In this document: positions 50,996-56,328 of the stretch, piece by piece
Layout of the letters: the number at the start of each line of letters is the position of its first letter
How positions within the stretch are numbered: position 1 is the stretch's first letter
From: Bacteroidales bacterium
GTDB taxonomy: Bacteria > Bacteroidota > Bacteroidia > Bacteroidales > WCHB1-69
Reading direction: 5' to 3'
NCBI GenBank assembly: GCA_017549765.1
Contig: JAFYNM010000024.1
Coordinates: 1 to 56,328 of the forward strand
Length of the DNA: 56,328 nucleotides
Notes under the pieces: model-generated
What the model was told of the DNA's origin: nothing
Database searches by the model: none
What the model saw: the letters and a program-made list of their open reading frames with translations, nothing else
Program-made: the position numbers and the translations under genes

Positions 50996-53509
50996 ATGAA
51001 AAAAACAGTGCTGCCAAATATCCTTCTTGTTCTGATTTGCTGGTTTGGCATATCCCATCTCTCTTGTCTTCTTGCACAAAACGGTTTTTCAAACTACATT
51101 ACGCTCTCCAATGGTCGTTTTTGGGATGGGAACACTCCTTTTTCCCCTCTCTGCATCAATTATTTGGTGGACTATTTCCCCGATGACAATGATCCCAAGG
51201 GCTATTACATTTCCCCTCATGGTTATTACAGCCAGAATTGGGGTTATCCAGACAATCATCCCAGCCAAGGGCGATATTGCTTTGGACAACAACAAGTTTG
51301 GAATTATATTCACGAGCGAAATTCAGCCATACTCAAATTGGAAAAAGATTTGCACCGTATAGACTCTTTGGGATTCAATGTAATCCGATTGCGGCCGGTT
51401 ATTTCGTGGCAGCACTATTTTCTACAAATCCCGACCGATTCCTATGGTACATATTTTGAGTTGCAGGACTCCCTCATTGCACAATGCGCCCGCCACAACC
51501 TCAGAGTCATTCTGGTTTTAGGAGCCGACACCAACTGTTACAAGTATTTCAACCAATACTGCGTCTATTTGGACAGCGTGAGCCGGCACTATCGCAACAA
51601 CAAGACAGTCATGGCCTACGTGGTCTTTGCTGAACCTTCTTACAAGTGGGGAAGGGCTAACAAGAACGACAAGCTGGTGGTTTCCAACTGGGCCAGAAAA
51701 TGGTACTATATCATTAAGAACAACGCCCCTGACCAGCTGGTCACCTATGGGCTGGACGGCGTTCAGAACGTCCTCTTTTGGGATCCCTCGGCCCTAACCT
51801 GTGATTTCCTCTCCATGCATTTTTATTACAACGATCCAGACCCGGATATCGCCAAGAATGCCGTTCATGCCTACTTCAAATGGATGAACAGCAATGTGAA
51901 TGATGTCTGGATGCTTGGCGAAACAGGCTTCAGCGGATCGTGGGTGGATTCTTGCCGTGGGACATCTCCCAAAATAGGCTCCTATGCGGATCAATACCAA
52001 TATGCCGACTATACAATGCAAAAAGCTATTGAGTGTGGCTGCCAAGGCTATTCCTGGTGGCAGTACCAAGATGTCATGTGGCAATCCTGCCTCCAGAATC
52101 ACTTCGGCATAGTCACTTATTACCGAGGTGACACTCTTAAAAGTTCAGCTTCTCTTTTCCCATTATATTCATCCAGAATCCCTAGCTATAAATGTCCGAT
52201 GCCCGACTGCTACTACAACATTCCCGGCTACCCTCCCCCTTCCAACCTCAGCGGGATGGTGTTGGATTCGGACTCCATCCCGATAGAGGGTGCCGTGGTC
52301 TTAGGATGGAGCGAACATTGGAAGGAGAAATACATGACTTTCACCAATGCACAGGGAGCGTACGCCCTTTATACACCCCAGGACACAACCATCGGCAGGG
52401 TCTGGATCTCACACAAAGGCTACACTGCCACCACTTTTGATCCCAGGGATTATTTTCCGACCACCACAACCCTTACCCTGATCAATCATGACGGCTGGAT
52501 GAAGAACTGGACAAACGGCGACTTCCCCGAACAGGATTCCATCCCGGTAATTGACAGCATGACGATTGTTGTAGTGGGTAATTTCTTTGGTGACGAGGCG
52601 CAAGAGCTTCTGTTGATCAACCCTCTCGTCCATACGGCAAAACTATACAGTTACCAAATACACCACTGGGAGGAGGTCTGGAGTGGCTCGATAGACGGCT
52701 GGTACATCCGAAGCTCCGACCAGTTTTCAGCAGGGGATTTTGACGGTGACGGACACGATGAGCTTCTCTGTGTGCAGACTCTTCGGAACCCCTGGGCCAA
52801 AATCTATAGTTTTGACCCCCAGAATTTGTCAAGCCCCTGGCAAAACGACTGGAACAATGCTGGGAACGGACATATCGGCAGCTGGGCCATTTCTTCCGGT
52901 GACGCTATCCTTCCCGGCCATTTCAATAATTCCTCCCACTGTTCACTGCTTTGCATCAGGAAACAACCAAATCCACAAGCGGCATGTCTGGAATTGTCTT
53001 CATCCGCCTGGAGTAGCATCTGGTCTGCCACTTCCAACATCGGAGGCTGCTGGAACATAAGCAATGTGGACAAATATTATGCGGGGGACTTCGATGGCGA
53101 CGGCATCGACGAATTGTTCTGCGCTCAGGTAACAAACGGGAATTCAGACTATATGAAAGTGCTTCAGTACGGCACCTCCTGGAGTACCCTTTGGAGCAAC
53201 TATGGTGTCTCTGAAGGCGTAGGCATATATCCGTACAGAGGTAACTTAGTCATCGGCAACTTCGACAAAGATGAAGCCGACGAGATCTTGGGGATCGGCT
53301 CATGGGCCACAAAATTCGACTTCAGCACCTCCAACCAGTGGAACTGGTCGTGGAGCACCTACCAGACTGCGAGATTGTCAGACTGGACGGTAAACACCAA
53401 CTATCGGACCTTCTTTATCAAGGCTATTCCTGGAGTTCCTGATTATTTTATTACTGCCAGAAGATTTCGCAGATATCATATCAGCGCCTATTCTTTTAAC
53501 CCATACTGA
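50996..53509 (+). CDS. Exported glycosidase-like protein with Ig/CarboxypepD-like and FG-GAP repeats
   Basis: 837 residues with signal peptide. Residues 30-390 form a (beta/alpha)8 clan-A glycoside-hydrolase-like domain: acid/base E213 in 'VVFAEPSYKWGR' (the canonical Asn of the NEP motif is Ala here) and nucleophile candidate E309 in 'VWMLGETGFSG', plus 'FLSMHFYYNDP' and 'GYSWWQYQDVMW'. A CarboxypepD_reg-like domain follows (about 425-495, 'SIPIEGAVVLGW'), then FG-GAP/VCBS repeats ('FSAGDFDGDGHDELLCVQ', 'YAGDFDGDGIDELFCAQ', Ca-binding DxDxD type). No T9SS tail at the end. Confidence 0.75.
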   Translation: MKKTVLPNILLVLICWFGISHLSCLLAQNGFSNYITLSNGRFWDGNTPFSPLCINYLVDYFPDDNDPKGYYISPHGYYSQNWGYPDNHPSQGRYCFGQQQVWNYIHERNSAILKLEKDLHRIDSLGFNVIRLRPVISWQHYFLQIPTDSYGTYFELQDSLIAQCARHNLRVILVLGADTNCYKYFNQYCVYLDSVSRHYRNNKTVMAYVVFAEPSYKWGRANKNDKLVVSNWARKWYYIIKNNAPDQLVTYGLDGVQNVLFWDPSALTCDFLSMHFYYNDPDPDIAKNAVHAYFKWMNSNVNDVWMLGETGFSGSWVDSCRGTSPKIGSYADQYQYADYTMQKAIECGCQGYSWWQYQDVMWQSCLQNHFGIVTYYRGDTLKSSASLFPLYSSRIPSYKCPMPDCYYNIPGYPPPSNLSGMVLDSDSIPIEGAVVLGWSEHWKEKYMTFTNAQGAYALYTPQDTTIGRVWISHKGYTATTFDPRDYFPTTTTLTLINHDGWMKNWTNGDFPEQDSIPVIDSMTIVVVGNFFGDEAQELLLINPLVHTAKLYSYQIHHWEEVWSGSIDGWYIRSSDQFSAGDFDGDGHDELLCVQTLRNPWAKIYSFDPQNLSSPWQNDWNNAGNGHIGSWAISSGDAILPGHFNNSSHCSLLCIRKQPNPQAACLELSSSAWSSIWSATSNIGGCWNISNVDKYYAGDFDGDGIDELFCAQVTNGNSDYMKVLQYGTSWSTLWSNYGVSEGVGIYPYRGNLVIGNFDKDEADEILGIGSWATKFDFSTSNQWNWSWSTYQTARLSDWTVNTNYRTFFIKAIPGVPDYFITARRFRRYHISAYSFNPY

Positions 53510-53609
53510 TTTCAAGCATATCTTACAATTATGAAATCCTATTCAAAATAACGCTTTAATTAAGATTATACAACTATTATCATATAATAACACAGTAACT
53601 TAACACATT

Positions 53610-55202
53610 ATGTACGACAAAGAACACGGGCTATACATAGCACATTGCTCCGAGGGAGCGTTATCCATAGAAGGTAAAATGGCCAACCGTCACGGCCTCA
53701 TCGCCGGCGCTACAGGCACAGGCAAAACGGTTACGCTGCAAGTCATGGCAGAGTCCTTCTGCCAGGCAGGGGTTCCCTGTTTCATGGCCGATATGAAAGG
53801 CGACCTTTCCGGCATCAGCCAGACGGGTGCCATGAGCAGTTTCATTGAAAAGAGATTACCGGAGTTCGGGCTGGAGAATCCGGAATTCCAGGCCTGTCCC
53901 GTCCGCTTTTACGATGTCTTCGGCGAGCAGGGACACCCCATCCGGGCCACCATCTCGCAGATGGGACCGCTGTTGCTTTCGCGACTGCTGGGTCTGAACG
54001 ACACGCAGGAGGGCGTCCTCAACATCGTCTTCCGCATCGCCGACGAGCGCGGCCTGCTTATCCTCGACATGAAAGATCTCCGTTCCATGCTCGACTATGT
54101 GTCGAAGCATGCCAAGGAGTACACCACCACCTACGGCAACATCTCCGCCGCCACGGTAGGCGCCATCCAGCGCTCGTTGCTGCAACTGGAAGACCAGGGC
54201 GCCAATAAATTCTTCGGCGAACCCTCCTTCGACATCCACGATTTCCTGCAGGTGGAAAACGGCAAGGGCGTGATGAGCGTCTTGGCCGCCGACAAGCTGA
54301 TGATGCAGCCCAAACTGTACAGCACCTTCCTGTTGTGGCTGCTCTCCGAGCTCTACTCCACCCTGCCCGAGGTAGGAGACCTGGATTTACCCAAGCTGGT
54401 CTTCTTCTTCGACGAGGCCCACATGCTCTTTGAGGACACCTCCAAGGCTTTGACTGAAAAAATCGAGCAGGTCATCCGTCTGATCCGAAGCAAGGGCGTG
54501 GGCATCTACTTCATCACCCAGTATCCCAACGACCTGCCGGACAATGTCTTGGGGCAGTTAGGCAACCGCGTGCAACACGCCTTGCACGCCTACACGCCCA
54601 AAGACCAGAAGGCCGTGCGCACAGCCGCCGACACTTTCCGTACCAATCCGGAGTTCAAGACCGAAGAGGCCATCACCACGTTGGAGACAGGCGAGGCGTT
54701 GGTCAGTTTCCTGGATGCGAAGGGTGCGCCCGGCATCGTGCAACGCGCCAAGGTGCTCTTCCCGCTTTCCCAGATCGGGGCCATCACCGAGAGCCAACGC
54801 GGGGACATCATCCGTCAAAGCCGCATCTTCGGCAAGTACGACAAAACTATCGACAGTGAAAGTGCCTACGAAATATTGATGCGGGAGGCCGAGGAAGCCT
54901 CCGTGCCCGCCACTACAGAAAAGGGCGGCGACATCAAGAAACGTGACAACGACGAGGAGAAAGTCAAGGGTGGCAAGAAAAAAGCCAACATCTTCTCCAA
55001 AGTGGTGAAAGCGGTCATCACGGCACTCACGGCCACTTTGGGCACCATCGTGGGCACAGCCGTCAGCGACAAGGTGACGGGCAAGAAGACCAAATCGACG
55101 AAGAGCACTGCCGAGAAGGTCGTCAAGAGCACCACCTCCGCCGCCACGCGCACCATCACCCGTGAGATCACCCGCGACATCTTAGGAAACCTGATCAAAT
55201 AA
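53610..55202 (+). CDS. HerA/DUF853-family ATPase
   Basis: 530 residues of the DUF853 family related to HerA and FtsK-like translocases: '[20 protein letters not shown]' holds Walker A (residues 33-40), '[14 protein letters not shown]' is family-typical, Walker B is '[15 protein letters not shown]' near residue 265, and an arginine-finger-like stretch '[15 protein letters not shown]' follows. The C-terminal 90 residues are Lys/Thr-rich with one hydrophobic segment. Partners such as NurA are not nearby. Its stop codon abuts the 55.2-kb repeat. It is a single-gene transcript as far as can be seen. Confidence 0.85.
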   Translation: MYDKEHGLYIAHCSEGALSIEGKMANRHGLIAGATGTGKTVTLQVMAESFCQAGVPCFMADMKGDLSGISQTGAMSSFIEKRLPEFGLENPEFQACPVRFYDVFGEQGHPIRATISQMGPLLLSRLLGLNDTQEGVLNIVFRIADERGLLILDMKDLRSMLDYVSKHAKEYTTTYGNISAATVGAIQRSLLQLEDQGANKFFGEPSFDIHDFLQVENGKGVMSVLAADKLMMQPKLYSTFLLWLLSELYSTLPEVGDLDLPKLVFFFDEAHMLFEDTSKALTEKIEQVIRLIRSKGVGIYFITQYPNDLPDNVLGQLGNRVQHALHAYTPKDQKAVRTAADTFRTNPEFKTEEAITTLETGEALVSFLDAKGAPGIVQRAKVLFPLSQIGAITESQRGDIIRQSRIFGKYDKTIDSESAYEILMREAEEASVPATTEKGGDIKKRDNDEEKVKGGKKKANIFSKVVKAVITALTATLGTIVGTAVSDKVTGKKTKSTKSTAEKVVKSTTSAATRTITREITRDILGNLIK

Positions 55203-55347
55203 GGGATCTATATACGTGATGGCACAGACTCCCCTTTCGCGGCGGGCACGGCTCTGATATCTTGGCAGGTTTCATGCGCGCCGCGAGTTTCATCCCACGC
55301 ACATGCCATACCCCACACTTGCTCCTTCCAGTCGCTTGTGTGGGGTT
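55201..55347 (-). repeat. Partial, opposite-orientation copy of the 3.2-3.8 kb palindromic element
   Basis: Read on the minus strand, this segment matches 3636-3778 at roughly four bases in five (two short indels), including blocks such as GTGTGGGGTATGGCATGTGC, GGGATGAAACTCGCGGCGC, ACCTGCCAA, GCCCGCCGCGAAA and the terminal TGTGCCATCACGTATATA, one base different from the other copy. Only the right half of the element is present; the left half, with most of the palindrome, is absent. It fills the space between the HerA-like stop and the metK promoter. Confidence 0.8.
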
Positions 55348-55354
55348 ATTTAAG

Positions 55355-55384
55355 TTGTGTATATCAAAAAATATTGTATTTTTG
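55355..55384 (+). promoter_or_regulatory. metK promoter
   Basis: TTG at 55355-55357, 19 bases, TATTTTTG at 55377-55384, a full Bacteroidetes-type promoter. It begins just after the repeat copy ends. Confidence 0.7.
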
Positions 55385-55395
55385 CCGCCCGAAAA

Positions 55396-55443
55396 CGTGG
55401 ACGGATTTGTCATGATTGCAACCACACAAAAAAATGCTAAACC
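55396..55443 (+). promoter_or_regulatory. Candidate SAM-II riboswitch
   Basis: At the very 5' end of the metK leader are the motifs of the SAM-II (metA-type) aptamer in order: GTGG (55397-55400) that can pair with CCAC (55422-55425), GGATTTG near 55403, ATTGCAAC at 55415-55422, and TGCTAAACC at 55435-55443, the conserved 3' GCUAAA. This spacing, a 5' helix plus a downstream pseudoknot, is what the class needs. S-adenosylmethionine synthase downstream fits feedback control. The match is by eye only and the distance to the start (65 bases) is longer than in typical alphaproteobacterial cases. Confidence 0.5.
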
Positions 55444-55507
55444 ATCTCAGATTCAGCCCCGTTTTCAGTAGTTTTTTTTCAAGTATTAACCATTAAAAAA
55501 GTTAATT

Positions 55508-56328
<821 letters not shown>

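Overview
The window looks like a chromosomal piece of a member of the Bacteroidales, probably an anaerobic gut or rumen type. The grounds are sequence features: many genes are preceded by the Bacteroidetes -7 promoter element TAnnTTTG, sometimes with a TTG about 20 bases upstream; one protein ends in a type IX secretion (T9SS) sorting tail; AtpB has the long N-terminal signal-peptide extension usual in this phylum; and a butyrate kinase is present. Most of the window is housekeeping DNA, with short accessory islands at 1-4 kb, 43.3 kb, 44.7-53.5 kb and 55.2 kb.

Layout. 0-4.1 kb: an incomplete secreted protein gene, a phage-like gene, three decayed gene remnants and a 533-bp non-coding palindromic element (3239-3771). 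4.1-16 kb (+): a DUF975 membrane protein, tRNA-Arg (-), tRNA-Gln, nusA-infB-pdxA, a small lipoprotein, butyrate kinase, then ftsQ-ftsA-ftsZ. 16-25.8 kb (-): typA-methyltransferase-aroB, and a cell-envelope/SOS run of umuD, umuC, coaX, an outer-membrane barrel, a TPR protein and lptC. 26-32.5 kb: an outer-membrane protein and a LolC/E-like permease (+), facing a complete tolC-macA-ABC ATPase-ABC permease efflux operon (-). 32.7-39.4 kb: recG, a U32 protein, an RluB-type pseudouridine synthase, a SUMF1-like protein, tatD and a small barrel. 39.5-41.5 kb (-): only the F0 genes atpB-atpE-atpF, with an intrinsic-terminator hairpin between atpE and atpF. 41.6-44.7 kb: a split chromate transporter pair, purE, a degenerate repeat tract and prfA. 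44.8-49.3 kb (-): an ABC-transporter/YtrA-type GntR operon ending in a subtilisin-like protease with a barrel-like C-terminus and a frameshift. 49.6-53.5 kb (+): a small membrane-anchored protein and a two-gene secreted cassette (T9SS protein plus glycosidase-like/FG-GAP protein). 53.6-56.3 kb: a HerA/DUF853 ATPase and the start of metK, whose leader carries a candidate SAM-II riboswitch.

The points I would look at first are: the long palindromic element and its diverged partial copy in opposite orientation 52 kb away; the SAM-II-like leader of metK; the protease-barrel fusion at the end of a GntR/ABC operon with a palindromic operator candidate; the terminator inside the F0 operon; an FtsZ with a lysine in its GTP-binding glycine loop; and a CoaX that has lost a normally conserved aspartate. 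I did not find CRISPR arrays, rRNA, an integrase or a complete prophage. Family assignments were made by eye from protein motifs, with no database search.
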